This document shows positions 27,840 through 38,186 of a DNA stretch of 64,000 nt, in pieces. Below the pieces are notes generated by a model. The model was given only the letters and a program-made list of their open reading frames with translations. It did not search any database and had not been told where the DNA came from. The stretch is from Pseudoalteromonas byunsanensis (GTDB lineage Bacteria; Pseudomonadota; Gammaproteobacteria; Enterobacterales; Alteromonadaceae): the NCBI RefSeq assembly GCF_001854475.1, contig NZ_MNAN01000037.1:224762-288761 (forward strand). The letters run 5' to 3'. Both the position numbers and the translations under genes were made by a program. Positions within the stretch are counted from its first letter, which is position 1. Every line of letters begins with the position of its first letter.

Positions 27840-30714
27840 TGGGCACCTCCGTGAGCAATTGGAGCTTATCTTTTAGCCCATCCGATAATGCCTGTTGTGC
27901 CGTTTGCGAACCCACAACAGGATGACGTTCAATCAAACGCTGCTGATTAAACCACTGACAATAATTATCAATCAAATCAATGAATTGGGTAACATTGGCT
28001 GTCAATAGATCAAGCGTGACATGACTTGGCCAATGCAACTGTTGGATCGCTCGAATGAAGTAAATAAATTTCGACTGATTGACCAAAGAAACATAATCAG
28101 GCAGTACTATTGAGGAGGTTAAATAATACCAGTCATCGCTATCTGCGCTTTGTGATGAAACTTGCACCGCAGCGCTTTGCAGCAAAGTATGCTCAATAAG
28201 CAAAACCCCTTTCCTATAGCCACTTAACCAAGCCAATTGATCAATATATTGCTGTATGTCAGCAACCTGCCATGATGACCCCGGATTTGGTAAGGCCATA
28301 ACCTGTTTACCGCTGATACTTATGTTCAGCTGTGTAGCGCCACGCTCAGCCACAATGTCATCAATATTAAAGGATGCCTGCCCTTCTTGCTGCGATTCAT
28401 CGGTGCTTAAAACATCCGTTGGTTGTCCCAACCAAGTCACAAAATCAGGATCATTGACTAATGTCACCAATGCCGCTGCAAGTGTGCGTAAATGCAAAGC
28501 AAAGCCCATCAACAAATCCAGTTTTAATTCAAATACACTGAAATTCGCAAAGTCTTGTGTGCTGAGTTTGCCATAAGCATCTAACGCCTGTGCATCGTAT
28601 TGACCATCAAGCATTAAACGTTGCTGGGAATTGTCCAATAACAGTTGATTGCCATCGCTCAGTGGTATAGTCACCGCCAAGGCACGGCTCTGTTTGAGCA
28701 CTTTAGCGGTATCTATTTTACTTTCTTTGCCCTTGGCTTTAGCATGCTTTTTAGCCTGCTTCACAAGTAAGGTGGCTATCATACGCGCCAATTGACCTTT
28801 ATCGCTGAACCCTTGTTGATAAACACCACTAATGATCTTGCCAAAATCATTACTCTTGGTGGCGATCAATTGCTTGTAATGTTTGAAACTCAACCGGTAG
28901 CGCCCCGGGGTTGGCAAAATTTGCGCGAATATAAATTGTAATGCCTGGGCTCGGCGGTAGCTCAGCTGCTGCAAATTTTGCATCCAGATCGATTTGATTA
29001 TGATGCGAGTTTGCAACCGGCTCCCGTACCATTGAGAGGCATCAATGATGTCATCATATAAATCAGCAGGTTCGCCCTGACGTGCTAATAGATGACTCAA
29101 CATAGTGTCTCGACGCAGCTGTGCCTCTTGCTGGTTTTCTATTATCTCACTCAAACCGTGATTGTATTGATTAAATGGGTCGTCTTTGAAACGTTGCCAT
29201 ACCAGCGTACTTCTTTGTGCAGCATCACTTGGGTCATCTGGGTAGAAAAATTGATAATGCTGCTGGCCCTTTAACAAGGCCTGCACATCCGGCACGTCAT
29301 ACAGAGGTTGATAAAAATAACTGCGAATAAAGCTCTGGCTTGGGATAGCTGGCGGCATAGGTGCGCTCTGAGCTTGGCTTTGCTGATAAAACTGCTGTTG
29401 AGAAGTCGGAACAATATCAAAACCAAAAGTAAACAGATTGCTTAAATTAGCCAATTGCGAAAACTGATTTGCCAACACCTGATCAAATAGCAACAAATAG
29501 CCCTTGAGCTGTCGAGATTGTGCGATACGGTGTGCAGAAGCATCAGACTCTAGTGAGTTGATTCCCACCGCATAAATGTCCGGAAAGGTATTTTGAATTG
29601 AATAGTAACTTTCAATGTCACGATAGCGTCCAGTAGGTTTTTTCGGTGTTAAATCTACCTGAGAAGCAATACTTTGATTTTGGCAGTGCGCTTCAATTTG
29701 CGACAACAAGTTGGTCTGCTGCCAAGGTTGCATATTTAGCGGTGCTTGATGCTGTATCAGTGTGAAATCCGCGCCTAATTCCAACTGCGCAATTTCGTCC
29801 GCGGCTATCGAAACTGATTGCACATCATCTTGTGCATTTAAGTTGAACGACTCAACGGCGGTTACACCGCTTACCTGACTTATCAAGGTGATCAACTCAA
29901 CCTTTTGGATAACACTACGTTTACTGCCTAAAGGGTTATCACCCAACATCCAACCATTTTGTAATCTAGGACCATCAAATATTTGCTCTGCCGACTCCCC
30001 TTGTGTTCGCGCCTGCTGATAGCCCGCTTTTTTCACTTGAGGACTAACATAATCACGCAGTACCTGCATAATTTCTACATGCACCTGCTCGGGATCAGCA
30101 TCCTGCGTCAGTAACACTTCACCACTTAGCGTCACGGTATTTTTTCGCAGAACCTGCGGCATTAAAAAGTACTCACCCAAATTGCGATGCTTATTTAACA
30201 ACTGATAAACCGCACTGCACAGTGCCTGTTGCACCTGTGGCGCTACAGTTTGTTGGGTAAGGAAATGAGGAACGTAGAGCCACACCTGATACAGTCCCGT
30301 CAACTGCTCGTGCAAACTTAGCGGCTGCAAATACACGTTGTTAATTTCACTGATGCTATCGACCACCAGTTTACGATAATCACCTATGCTGACAGGGCCT
30401 GTCGTTAAAATTTCATCAATCGCATAGAACTGTTGTTGATAGTCAATGCTACCGTCAGGTTGCGTCAATACATCGACAATATCAAAGGTATTCACATACC
30501 CCAGTTCGGTTAGTGCAAAAACAATTTGCTCTAGAATCGTAACACCGGGGTCGCTATCGTTGTAATTACTCCATGATGATCCCGCCAGTGCTTTGAGCGA
30601 AGTAATGCCTGCGTTTTTTAAAAACGTAAATTGCAACGCTTTAGGCAATGGCCCTGCACTGATGCTGTTTTGATGCACCAAGCTATCTAGTGACATGGCT
30701 GCGGACTCGCTCAT
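27826..30714 (-). CDS. eCIS baseplate protein (Afp12/Pvc12-like)
   Basis: The 962-aa product opens with a hallmark of this baseplate family, SSWSNYNDSDPGVTILEQIV followed by FALTELGYV. The rest is a large alpha/beta protein with no membrane segment. In Afp and PVC particles this protein works with the baseplate J protein to form the wedges around the spike. The gene overlaps baseplate J by four bases and the tape measure gene by 14 bases, so the three are translationally coupled. Confidence 0.8.
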   Translation of the reverse strand: MSESAAMSLDSLVHQNSISAGPLPKALQFTFLKNAGITSLKALAGSSWSNYNDSDPGVTILEQIVFALTELGYVNTFDIVDVLTQPDGSIDYQQQFYAIDEILTTGPVSIGDYRKLVVDSISEINNVYLQPLSLHEQLTGLYQVWLYVPHFLTQQTVAPQVQQALCSAVYQLLNKHRNLGEYFLMPQVLRKNTVTLSGEVLLTQDADPEQVHVEIMQVLRDYVSPQVKKAGYQQARTQGESAEQIFDGPRLQNGWMLGDNPLGSKRSVIQKVELITLISQVSGVTAVESFNLNAQDDVQSVSIAADEIAQLELGADFTLIQHQAPLNMQPWQQTNLLSQIEAHCQNQSIASQVDLTPKKPTGRYRDIESYYSIQNTFPDIYAVGINSLESDASAHRIAQSRQLKGYLLLFDQVLANQFSQLANLSNLFTFGFDIVPTSQQQFYQQSQAQSAPMPPAIPSQSFIRSYFYQPLYDVPDVQALLKGQQHYQFFYPDDPSDAAQRSTLVWQRFKDDPFNQYNHGLSEIIENQQEAQLRRDTMLSHLLARQGEPADLYDDIIDASQWYGSRLQTRIIIKSIWMQNLQQLSYRRAQALQFIFAQILPTPGRYRLSFKHYKQLIATKSNDFGKIISGVYQQGFSDKGQLARMIATLLVKQAKKHAKAKGKESKIDTAKVLKQSRALAVTIPLSDGNQLLLDNSQQRLMLDGQYDAQALDAYGKLSTQDFANFSVFELKLDLLMGFALHLRTLAAALVTLVNDPDFVTWLGQPTDVLSTDESQQEGQASFNIDDIVAERGATQLNISISGKQVMALPNPGSSWQVADIQQYIDQLAWLSGYRKGVLLIEHTLLQSAAVQVSSQSADSDDWYYLTSSIVLPDYVSLVNQSKFIYFIRAIQQLHWPSHVTLDLLTANVTQFIDLIDNYCQWFNQQRLIERHPVVGSQTAQQALSDGLKDKLQLLTEVPNDDV

Positions 30715-33700
30715 ACCCCCGCCTCCACCAAAGTATTCATCGGTAGGGTCACTGTTTGTGCGCCACCTATGTCACCATTGAACATGGTTTCACTCGAAGC
30801 CCTTACAAACGTAAAGTTGTGTTTGCTGGCGGGCACAAAAATTGCGCTGTCGCTGCTTGGTGAAATCGTATCTGTTTGCAACGCTGTTTGTTTGGCCGCA
30901 GGCTGAGCCTGTGCAGAAACTATTGGGTCAAATGGAGTTGTTAGCGGTGAAATATCCAGCCTTTGAATCGCTTCTACTTGCTTAAAACTGGCTATATATG
31001 CTGCTAAACCTGCTTTGCTCAAGCCACTATTTAAGCAATATTGCGGTTGGTTAGCCTCTACCCAAGGCGCCAAATAAATATTCACCCCAGCCGTCAGCGC
31101 TAAGTTTAAATCGTTAATATTGGTGTCTTTACTAACCACCAGCTCAGCCGTGATAACAATTGTTTCATGTGCCAAGTTGCATACCTTGACCTGCGTCATT
31201 GCTGATACCCGGGCAGCTAAATAATCGGTGATTTGTAATTGATACGCCTTAGGCATTACGGGAGTAAATGCGTTGGCTTGTTCAGGCGAAGTGTAGTGCT
31301 GAACCACACCGAGAGTTACGGTGCCCGCTTTTGAAGAGGTCAACAACTTAACATAGAAAACCCCATTGTATGCCTGCTGCGCAAGCATACAATAATCCCA
31401 ATCACTGCTCGCTCGATTTTTCGTTTTCAGTCTCAGACTAACACGCTGTTCAAACTGACTGGTGTTTTCAGCCGAGCGGCCCACAATTGAAGCAAATGGT
31501 TGCGTGACTTTACTGATCGCTGCGATTTTAGAGGCTGGGGCCGTGATTTGTTCAGCTTGTATACTAGGAACTGTCCCAAGCGGTAAAGCAATTGGCGCAC
31601 AGCGCTGTACTTTGACCGCTTGAGTATTGCAATACACACATTGCACTTTTCTGGGAGTCTGTTGTGTCAACATCAGCCAAGTGGTGTTTGTTGTTTTACC
31701 CTGAGGTTTTGGCCACAACGGCGAATCTAACGCGACATCTTGCATCAGATCCAATTCAATAATGCCAGAGCGAGTCAGCGCTCGGGTTTCATCCTCAAGC
31801 ACATTAACCGCTTTCCAACCGCTTGCACTCCAGTAAAAAATATCAACCTGATTAGGCTGAAGATCACCACTGATATCTTGCGCAAGTTCCACAAACAAAC
31901 TGAGCCTACACGGCGGTTCAACCTGTGCAAGTTGCATGTATAAACTCAATGCTGGTTGACTAACCCCCTGATATAACGCTAAGCCTTGCTGGGCACTATC
32001 CGACACCGCATGTTGCTCAGATTGTAGGGTTGGTGCAGAGGGTATTTCTGGCTGTAACTTCAAAGCTCGTTCATCAACACTAGGCGTGGCTTGCCCTGCT
32101 AACTGGCAAAAATACAGATAGGTTTGCCAAGGGCCAATGTGTTGCAACGCAAATCCTTGCTGCAAACTCACCGTAGACGATGTGAAGTCAATGCTCTGCA
32201 CAGCCTCATAAGTCATTGCTACGCGCTTGGCTTGCAACTGTAAAGGAGGATTGGGCATTGGTTCAAGCTTGCCTTTTTTCGAACCAAACAACTGTGCCGC
32301 CGAGTTAATCGCCTTGATGATAATCGAAAACACCCCCGACATCGCTATAAGAATTTGCGCATTTTTCAGACTGACATTATTGACAACCGCGCCATAGAGC
32401 TGATCACCAAAACCTTGCGCTGGCCCCGTTAGCGTCATCCTCAAGCTCGGATTCTTATTACTGGCAATATCTGTTGCGTTGATATTTGCACATTGCAATG
32501 ACGGCGAAAACGTAAAAGCAAATTCACTCGCTTTAGCATTACTACTGGCACTGGTCTGCGCGAATAGCCCATTTTTAGGTTGCACTGGCGCTGGGTCACT
32601 CGCAGTCGCAGAAGGGTCATTATCAGGATCAGCTGTCACACTATCGGCACTTGATAACTCACTAGACTCAACATCGTGTGAATTATCCATGTTATCTAAA
32701 CCTAATGTCGGTTCGGTGCGCTCAGTTAAAGCGGTTGGGCCTTTTTTCGGCTGCTGAGCAGTCGTTGGGGTAGTCGGAACAGTATCAAGATCAGCGGGTA
32801 ACGTGAGCGTCGCCGCTGCATCTTGCCAGCCTGCAGCTTGATAAACGTTCCAAGCAACAGTAAAGACACTGTTTGTATAGGCTACCGCATCACCTACCTG
32901 AGCGCTGTTATTGTTGATGTAGTCATTGTAAGCACTGTAATAAACAGTGAAATCGTCAGGTACGTTATCCCAGTCAATATGCACCGTGAGGGATGTGACA
33001 GGCTTTGCAAAGGCTTCTGGATAACTGAGGTAGAAGTGGCTATCAACCTTCGGGCGTGTACCAAGTATGTACATTGCTTTGTTGTTCGTTAGCAGACCGC
33101 TGTCATTGCTTGGTGCCAACATTTCACTGTCTTGTACTGAAACATTAATCGTAATATTCAATAAGCGTGGCTGTGATTGTAAATCGACGCTGTTGGGCAG
33201 CATCACTTTACAATAAGGCATACTCAAAGGGTAATCTGACTGAGGCTTTGCGAATGTTGTTATCGCCGCAAAGCTACTGCTAAAGGTTAAGGTAAGCTGT
33301 AATTGTTTGCTGCCAGAAGATGACCAAAGCGCTGAACTAACTTGGCTGGTATGCAATGCCGGGTCAAAGGGCAAAATGTCCAACCACCCTTTTGCACCTG
33401 ATACAGCGACCTGCGCATCTTCATAGTCAGCCAGCGCAATATTATTAGCAAAATTTAAGGTCAGTATAACCTTGCGAGTTCCTGCATTTAAAAACAGCAT
33501 ATCACTGGCTAGCGCAAATCCCTGCTGAACTTTCTCCCCTTGTCCACTGGCAAACCAGTTGCTGGATAGTACTCGGCCCGTCTGATCGGTTCGAACTAGG
33601 GTGCTATTAGCATATGTTTGCAAGTATTGCTGCATTGCATTGCCCGCTCTACTGGTTGGGCAGTAACTCACACCACACATACCAACAATGGAGGTGTGGT

Positions 33701-34733
33701 TGAGTTCTGTTTGCTGAGTCGTAGCAAACAATACGGGAGATTTGTCTGGATAGACACCCGCCGCAAAAGCGCTCCCCGCTGCTAATTCATAGCTTGAAAC
33801 CGATTTGTCTAATGTCAAACACAGATAAGTATAATCTGGCTGTGCTTGTGCGGGTGCTTGTTTTAGTAGGTTCTTATAATAAAAATCTAAGTGCTTTTGG
33901 GCATACTGATTAAATTCTTGTTGTGAATACTTTAACAACTGATTGGCTACGATAATCAAGCTAGTATCAGGAAAGTCGTTTTGTTGTATCACCATCTCGT
34001 AAAAAGCAGGTTTAGCGCTTTGGATCACCTGTACAAAGAAACGATAAACCTGTTGATATATTTGCTCAAGCCTCTGCAATGCGTCTAGTGGACTTTGCGC
34101 ACTCATGGTATTTTTGATGCGCTTATTGGTGAACCAGTTTGGATTAAAGTCACTAAAGCGTGAATCACTGGGCTTTGGCACACACCCTATTAGTTGGCTC
34201 GACAAAAAGTCTTGCAGCGCCAAACGCTGCCACAACTGCTGGCCTATAGGGCCCGTGACTTGCTGTAAAATATAGTCGCGTAAGTCAAAGTCTACGGTGC
34301 TTTTCTCTAGATATCCGACCCAATTGTTGATGGCTTCAAAGACCTGGTCGATGACCAAAAGTAACTGGGAAATACAGTGATTGTTTAGGTTTTGTGGCAG
34401 GCTTAGAGGCTGTTCGTCTTCAGTTTTATGTTGTTGGCTTAACCATATTTTTACTTTTTCTAAAGACCCTATTATTTGATTAAACCTAAAATACATCGGT
34501 TGATATGCTGTTTTGCTTATCACGGCCAATAAGATCACTGGATCTTTTAGCACCACAGAACGCCAATCTCCCGATGGCTGATTTTGCTCATCGTAAAACA
34601 AAACTAACTCAGACAAGGATGCAACAAATGCGAGGCGATCACGAATATCACGCCCATCCAACGCAATAGCGTTGGGGTCTAAGCGAGCATTAAGCTGCGC
34701 CTGCATTGCTACAAAGTCGAGCCGATTACGCAC
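30711..34733 (-). CDS. eCIS baseplate J-like wedge protein (Afp11/Pvc11-like)
   Basis: The 1340-aa product is the largest baseplate component by position. It starts MRNRLDFVAMQAQLNARL and carries a domain rich in beta structure with LTLNFANNIALADYEDA and IDWDNVPDDFTVYY segments of the kind seen in eCIS baseplate J proteins. A Pro/Ser/Asp-rich linker lies around residues 655-720, and the C-terminal part resembles the gp6/J-like core (MTQVKVCNLAHETIVITAEL). It overlaps gp25 by eight bases and Afp12-like by four. The assignment rests mainly on size, gene order and the general pattern. Confidence 0.75.
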   Translation of the reverse strand: MRNRLDFVAMQAQLNARLDPNAIALDGRDIRDRLAFVASLSELVLFYDEQNQPSGDWRSVVLKDPVILLAVISKTAYQPMYFRFNQIIGSLEKVKIWLSQQHKTEDEQPLSLPQNLNNHCISQLLLVIDQVFEAINNWVGYLEKSTVDFDLRDYILQQVTGPIGQQLWQRLALQDFLSSQLIGCVPKPSDSRFSDFNPNWFTNKRIKNTMSAQSPLDALQRLEQIYQQVYRFFVQVIQSAKPAFYEMVIQQNDFPDTSLIIVANQLLKYSQQEFNQYAQKHLDFYYKNLLKQAPAQAQPDYTYLCLTLDKSVSSYELAAGSAFAAGVYPDKSPVLFATTQQTELNHTSIVGMCGVSYCPTSRAGNAMQQYLQTYANSTLVRTDQTGRVLSSNWFASGQGEKVQQGFALASDMLFLNAGTRKVILTLNFANNIALADYEDAQVAVSGAKGWLDILPFDPALHTSQVSSALWSSSGSKQLQLTLTFSSSFAAITTFAKPQSDYPLSMPYCKVMLPNSVDLQSQPRLLNITINVSVQDSEMLAPSNDSGLLTNNKAMYILGTRPKVDSHFYLSYPEAFAKPVTSLTVHIDWDNVPDDFTVYYSAYNDYINNNSAQVGDAVAYTNSVFTVAWNVYQAAGWQDAAATLTLPADLDTVPTTPTTAQQPKKGPTALTERTEPTLGLDNMDNSHDVESSELSSADSVTADPDNDPSATASDPAPVQPKNGLFAQTSASSNAKASEFAFTFSPSLQCANINATDIASNKNPSLRMTLTGPAQGFGDQLYGAVVNNVSLKNAQILIAMSGVFSIIIKAINSAAQLFGSKKGKLEPMPNPPLQLQAKRVAMTYEAVQSIDFTSSTVSLQQGFALQHIGPWQTYLYFCQLAGQATPSVDERALKLQPEIPSAPTLQSEQHAVSDSAQQGLALYQGVSQPALSLYMQLAQVEPPCRLSLFVELAQDISGDLQPNQVDIFYWSASGWKAVNVLEDETRALTRSGIIELDLMQDVALDSPLWPKPQGKTTNTTWLMLTQQTPRKVQCVYCNTQAVKVQRCAPIALPLGTVPSIQAEQITAPASKIAAISKVTQPFASIVGRSAENTSQFEQRVSLRLKTKNRASSDWDYCMLAQQAYNGVFYVKLLTSSKAGTVTLGVVQHYTSPEQANAFTPVMPKAYQLQITDYLAARVSAMTQVKVCNLAHETIVITAELVVSKDTNINDLNLALTAGVNIYLAPWVEANQPQYCLNSGLSKAGLAAYIASFKQVEAIQRLDISPLTTPFDPIVSAQAQPAAKQTALQTDTISPSSDSAIFVPASKHNFTFVRASSETMFNGDIGGAQTVTLPMNTLVEAGV

Positions 34734-35175
34734 CTTGCGCCCTCACTGCCAAGTTAGTGCCTTCCAAAATTGAAAATGGAAACACATGGTTATGACGTGT
34801 ATTTGTTTGCTTGATGGTATATATAATACTTATCACCACCAGAGATTCCTCACCCGTGGTGTAGCTAACACTCACATCGTCTACCAAAATTCTGGGCTCA
34901 TCATTGAGTAGGGTGTAACGCACTGACTTTTCTATTTCTTCTTTAAGCGTCGCATCTTGGGAACGAAACAAAAAGCTACTGAGTTGACTGCCGTAATACG
35001 GCAACAAACTACGCTCGCCGCGCCGTGTTTGTAGTATCAAGTCTATCGACTGGTTAATATTGTCCTCACCCTCGCTCATCGCGACCTGATTGGAGACGCT
35101 AGAAAACATTGGCGGAAATTGCCAACCACGTCCCAGAAACTGGCTCTGATGTGCTGATGTTGATTTATCACTCAT
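34726..35175 (-). CDS. gp25/GPW-like baseplate protein (Afp9-like)
   Basis: The 149-aa product matches the gp25-like lysozyme-fold baseplate family: FLGRGWQFPPMF near the start, then EGEDNINQSIDLILQTRRGE (the family's E-x-x-I-x-x-x-I-x-x-I-L-x-T-x-x-G-E-R pattern), LLPYYGSQLSSFLF and a VSVSYT strand. It joins the sheath baseplate contact ring. It sits between the PAAR gene (three bases upstream) and the baseplate J gene (eight-base overlap). Confidence 0.9.
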   Translation of the reverse strand: MSDKSTSAHQSQFLGRGWQFPPMFSSVSNQVAMSEGEDNINQSIDLILQTRRGERSLLPYYGSQLSSFLFRSQDATLKEEIEKSVRYTLLNDEPRILVDDVSVSYTTGEESLVVISIIYTIKQTNTRHNHVFPFSILEGTNLAVRAQGA

Positions 35176-35178
35176 AAA

Positions 35179-35478
35179 TTACCCCCCTATCATCACAGTA
35201 AAATCCCCTAACACAATGGAACCACCATGTGCGGTGTTGTCGCCGATACGCGCCGCTGGCATACCACCGATAAGCACGGTTGCTGAGCCCTTGATAATGG
35301 TATCTGGAGGGCCTACACAAACCAGCATGTCACCCACTCTGGCAGCGGGCAGTTTGCCAATTAACACCGTAGGGCACCCTGGCCCCGCGATAGGCCCACC
35401 AACATGAGGAATTGGCGGTACACCTGGCGTCACCATTGGACATTCATGAAAATCTGTAAGTCTGGCTGCTGGTGGCAT
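35179..35478 (-). CDS. PAAR tip protein (Afp10-like)
   Basis: The ATG at 35478 (MPPAARLTDFHECP) is preferred over a TTG at 35490 because TTGGATGAAATT gives a suitable ribosome site and it matches the usual PAAR start. The 99-aa product has repeated P-A-A-R-x-G/L-D motifs (MPPAARLTD, KLPAARVGDM, GMPAARIGD), T-V-L-I-G runs, and His/Cys residues (FHECP, TAHGG) that could bind the metal at the apex. It would form the sharpened tip on the spike trimer. It lies 12 bases after the spike gene. Confidence 0.9.
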   Translation of the reverse strand: MPPAARLTDFHECPMVTPGVPPIPHVGGPIAGPGCPTVLIGKLPAARVGDMLVCVGPPDTIIKGSATVLIGGMPAARIGDNTAHGGSIVLGDFTVMIGG

Positions 35479-35490
35479 AATTTCATCCAA

Positions 35491-37275
35491 TTAATTAATC
35501 ATCACTATGGCGCCTTTGAGCGTCAGCTCTGCACCGCCTTGAACCTGTGCTGTCGCAGATCCTTTTGCGCTGAACTGCACATCAGCCTCGGCATTGACAT
35601 TGAGCCCAGAGACTTTCACATCGCCTGACTCCGCTTGTACATTAACGCCCATAGCGCCTTTAATATTAACCGACTGATCTGCCTGAATATTGATGCTTTT
35701 AGGGCTTTTGATATCAATGCCTGATTCACTCATCAGTATGCTGTTGTCATTCTGATCAGATATCTTGATTTGCTTACTTTTGTCATCCAACACTATGGTG
35801 TTGTTAGCATCCGTAGTAATGGTGAGAATGCTTTCTTTATCGTCAAAAACGATCCGCAAGTTGCTTTTAGTGACAATGGCTTTCTTACTGTTATCTGAAT
35901 CGGGTGTTAGTTCGCTATAAGGCTTGCGATTCTCGCTATAGACACTGCCGACTATAATCGGAAAACGAGGGTCTTGATTTAAAAAGCCCACTATCACTTC
36001 ATCACCTATTTCAGGTAGGAAGAATGCGCCGCAACCGCTGCTAGAATAGAAATTGGTTAATCTTGCCCACACGCCTTTCCCCTCATCGTTATAAAGGGGT
36101 AATTCGACTAAAATTCGATATGCATTATCAGGGTCTTCATCGATTTTCTTAACCGTGCCGTTGTATAACCCGCCAATTCCAGGTAGCAGTCCCGCAGCTT
36201 CGGGCGCAGTAACGTCATGTTCTTGCACAAACCACACTGGCGACAACCCCAACTCCACCGTGGTAAACCAGTTACCATCAGAGAAATCGTGCTCAACACT
36301 AGAAATAAAGTGATCACCGTTAAAGCGGGTTCCCATGCCAGCTAGCGTGAGATATTTGCCAACCTGAGCCTTTGCACTGCCTTGAAAACGGGCGTCACCT
36401 GTGATTTTTGACAGCTCACTTTTGAGCATCTGTCCTTTGGCCCATTGCGTCAGATTATCGTTATCAACCGCTGCTGTGGTTTGCAACTCAAATTCCGACA
36501 ACCCAACTACTTCAGCTAATTTTTTGCTACTTAAATTACCAGCACCTGCCACTGAGTTACTGGCCGTTGCTGAAATTATTGCCTGAGATTTAGCATCCCA
36601 AGCACTTGATTTAACTTCACTTAACTGAGTAACACTATTGAGTTGAACATTAATATGGTAAAGGTCGTCACCATAAGTGACTGTCATGACTGAGCTGGTA
36701 TCATCTGTTGGCGAGAACACCGACACTTTACCGTTGATGGTACTGACCACCATACTGTTAACCTCTGCTCGACTAAGCAAAAAGTCCCAATCTGACGTGT
36801 AATATTGCACCAATTCAGGTAACTCAACGGATGTACTCGACACGTCGGCACTTAGGCTGTATTGGCCAATCAATGTGCTCATAACGTCACTGTCTTTTTT
36901 CTTTTGATAAGCCGAATTTTTGCGGCCAACTGTCATTTTTATAGCTTTGTCACGACATTCAACATTCAACATCGGCCCGCCACCGGGGTTAACCTGTATC
37001 ATCTGCTTAGTCACAATACCGGTAAATACGGTGCTGTTGGTACCGTCGTACCCCAGGGCAATACTGATCTCATTACCCGGCACAAAGACACTAGAGCTGC
37101 TGACAGCAAAGCCCTCTTTCGAGGGGTTTCCATCCAATACTTCGATACTAGCGCAAGCTACACGATTGATGTCTTGCCTGATCACCACGCTATGCACTTG
37201 CACCGTATCTGGAATAACCGCCCCTTGTGACTTAATTTCCAGCGTGGCTACACCACCATTGCTACTATTGCTCAT
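35491..37275 (-). CDS. VgrG-like spike protein (Afp8/Pvc8-like)
   Basis: The 594-aa product has the gp27-like N-terminal part and a gp5-like OB domain (LLPGIGGLYNGTVKKIDEDP...VELPLYNDEGKGVWARL, then GAFFLPEIGDEVIVGFLNQDPRFPIIVGSVYS), followed by a triplex beta-helix stalk with I-x-I-x-x-D-x-x-x repeats (IKISDQNDNSILMSESGIDI). This is the Rhs/Vgr-type spike trimer. No extra C-terminal enzyme domain is seen; the protein ends in ELTLKGAIVMIN. It overlaps the LysM gene by four bases and ends 12 bases before the PAAR start. Confidence 0.9.
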   Translation of the reverse strand: MSNSSNGGVATLEIKSQGAVIPDTVQVHSVVIRQDINRVACASIEVLDGNPSKEGFAVSSSSVFVPGNEISIALGYDGTNSTVFTGIVTKQMIQVNPGGGPMLNVECRDKAIKMTVGRKNSAYQKKKDSDVMSTLIGQYSLSADVSSTSVELPELVQYYTSDWDFLLSRAEVNSMVVSTINGKVSVFSPTDDTSSVMTVTYGDDLYHINVQLNSVTQLSEVKSSAWDAKSQAIISATASNSVAGAGNLSSKKLAEVVGLSEFELQTTAAVDNDNLTQWAKGQMLKSELSKITGDARFQGSAKAQVGKYLTLAGMGTRFNGDHFISSVEHDFSDGNWFTTVELGLSPVWFVQEHDVTAPEAAGLLPGIGGLYNGTVKKIDEDPDNAYRILVELPLYNDEGKGVWARLTNFYSSSGCGAFFLPEIGDEVIVGFLNQDPRFPIIVGSVYSENRKPYSELTPDSDNSKKAIVTKSNLRIVFDDKESILTITTDANNTIVLDDKSKQIKISDQNDNSILMSESGIDIKSPKSINIQADQSVNIKGAMGVNVQAESGDVKVSGLNVNAEADVQFSAKGSATAQVQGGAELTLKGAIVMIN

Positions 37276-37949
37276 GCTTGCTCCCCTTGACTACGTAATG
37301 GAGGCGCGCTCAATACACTACCTGCTTTGATATTCCTCAGTTTATTCAACTGATTAAATGCCCCAAGTTGCACATACAAGTCTGGGTCTTGATAAACCTG
37401 CTGACTGATCTGTGGCAAGCTATCTCCTTCTACAACCGCAATACGGTGGGTAAGATCTGGTGACTTTTTATCTTCTTCTTTTGCAGCGGTAGATGGGTCT
37501 AGATAAGAGGTAAAGCGCAAAGACACTTTGGCGCGAAGGGCCGTGCCATCTGGTTTAAAAAAGGTGTAGTTGGTATCAAATGCAGTAAGCACCCCCTGAA
37601 ATGACAACCCCTGCCCCCAATAAACGATGACATAGTTTGGTCGGTGTATATCGCCGTTATAGGTGTAGACCACTTTTTGTAGTTGATTTAGCTCTGTTGG
37701 CATATCGGTGCGTGTGGAATCAACTACACCAGTGCAATCAACCACCAAATCAAAACTAAGCTTTTCACCGGGCGTGGAACGATATTTAGAAGAGAGCTTT
37801 CCCGAATCTGGTGCCTGCTCTTCATTATAATTTATGCTGCGGTCCAGCTTGATTTGCTCTGGATTAAGCATAACAACATACTCATCCACCTTAGAGGTAA
37901 ATTTTTCATCGCTGTATGCGACTATGCGCATTTTCTTTAAACTACCCAC
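37272..37949 (-). CDS. LysM-domain adaptor (Afp7/Pvc7-like)
   Basis: The 225-aa product opens with a tail-protein domain (AYSDEKFTSKVDEYVVMLNP, then FDLVVDCTGVVD) and ends in a LysM-like domain: HRIAVVEGDSLPQISQQVYQ, DPDLYVQLGAFNQLNKLRNI and KAGSVLSAPPL. In contractile tails this LysM protein links the tube initiator to the spike. The start is a GTG at 37949 with GGAGATAAAGGC upstream. It lies 28 bases after the DUF5908 gene. Confidence 0.9.
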   Translation of the reverse strand: MGSLKKMRIVAYSDEKFTSKVDEYVVMLNPEQIKLDRSINYNEEQAPDSGKLSSKYRSTPGEKLSFDLVVDCTGVVDSTRTDMPTELNQLQKVVYTYNGDIHRPNYVIVYWGQGLSFQGVLTAFDTNYTFFKPDGTALRAKVSLRFTSYLDPSTAAKEEDKKSPDLTHRIAVVEGDSLPQISQQVYQDPDLYVQLGAFNQLNKLRNIKAGSVLSAPPLRSQGEQA

Positions 37950-37977
37950 GCCTTTATCTCCGTGCTTAAGTAATGTC

Positions 37978-38148
37978 TTAGCGCTCTAACATTTTTTGCC
38001 GCTGTTTGAGGCCAAGCTGCTTGACGCACTCTTGTACAATTTGTTGCTTTAGCTGCTGTAATTGTTGCTCTGTAAGTTCATGTCCAGATGTTTCTTTGTG
38101 ACCATGAATAGCGGTTTTAATCACCAACTCTCTAATTTCAACGGCCAT
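37978..38148 (-). CDS. DUF5908 small eCIS protein (Afp6-like)
   Basis: This frame is only 56 codons plus stop. It begins MAVEIRELVIKTAI, a typical DUF5908 start, continues into a Gln-rich helix (TEQQLQQLKQQIVQECVKQL) and ends in a basic tail. It lies 38 bases after the second tube gene and 28 before the LysM gene, the place where Afp-type clusters carry their Afp6-like gene. The function of DUF5908 is not established; position suggests it helps the tube or adaptor assembly. Confidence 0.85.
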   Translation of the reverse strand: MAVEIRELVIKTAIHGHKETSGHELTEQQLQQLKQQIVQECVKQLGLKQRQKMLER

Positions 38149-38186
38149 GCTCTGACTCCTCTCGTTGCTGTTATGAAAAGTACTAG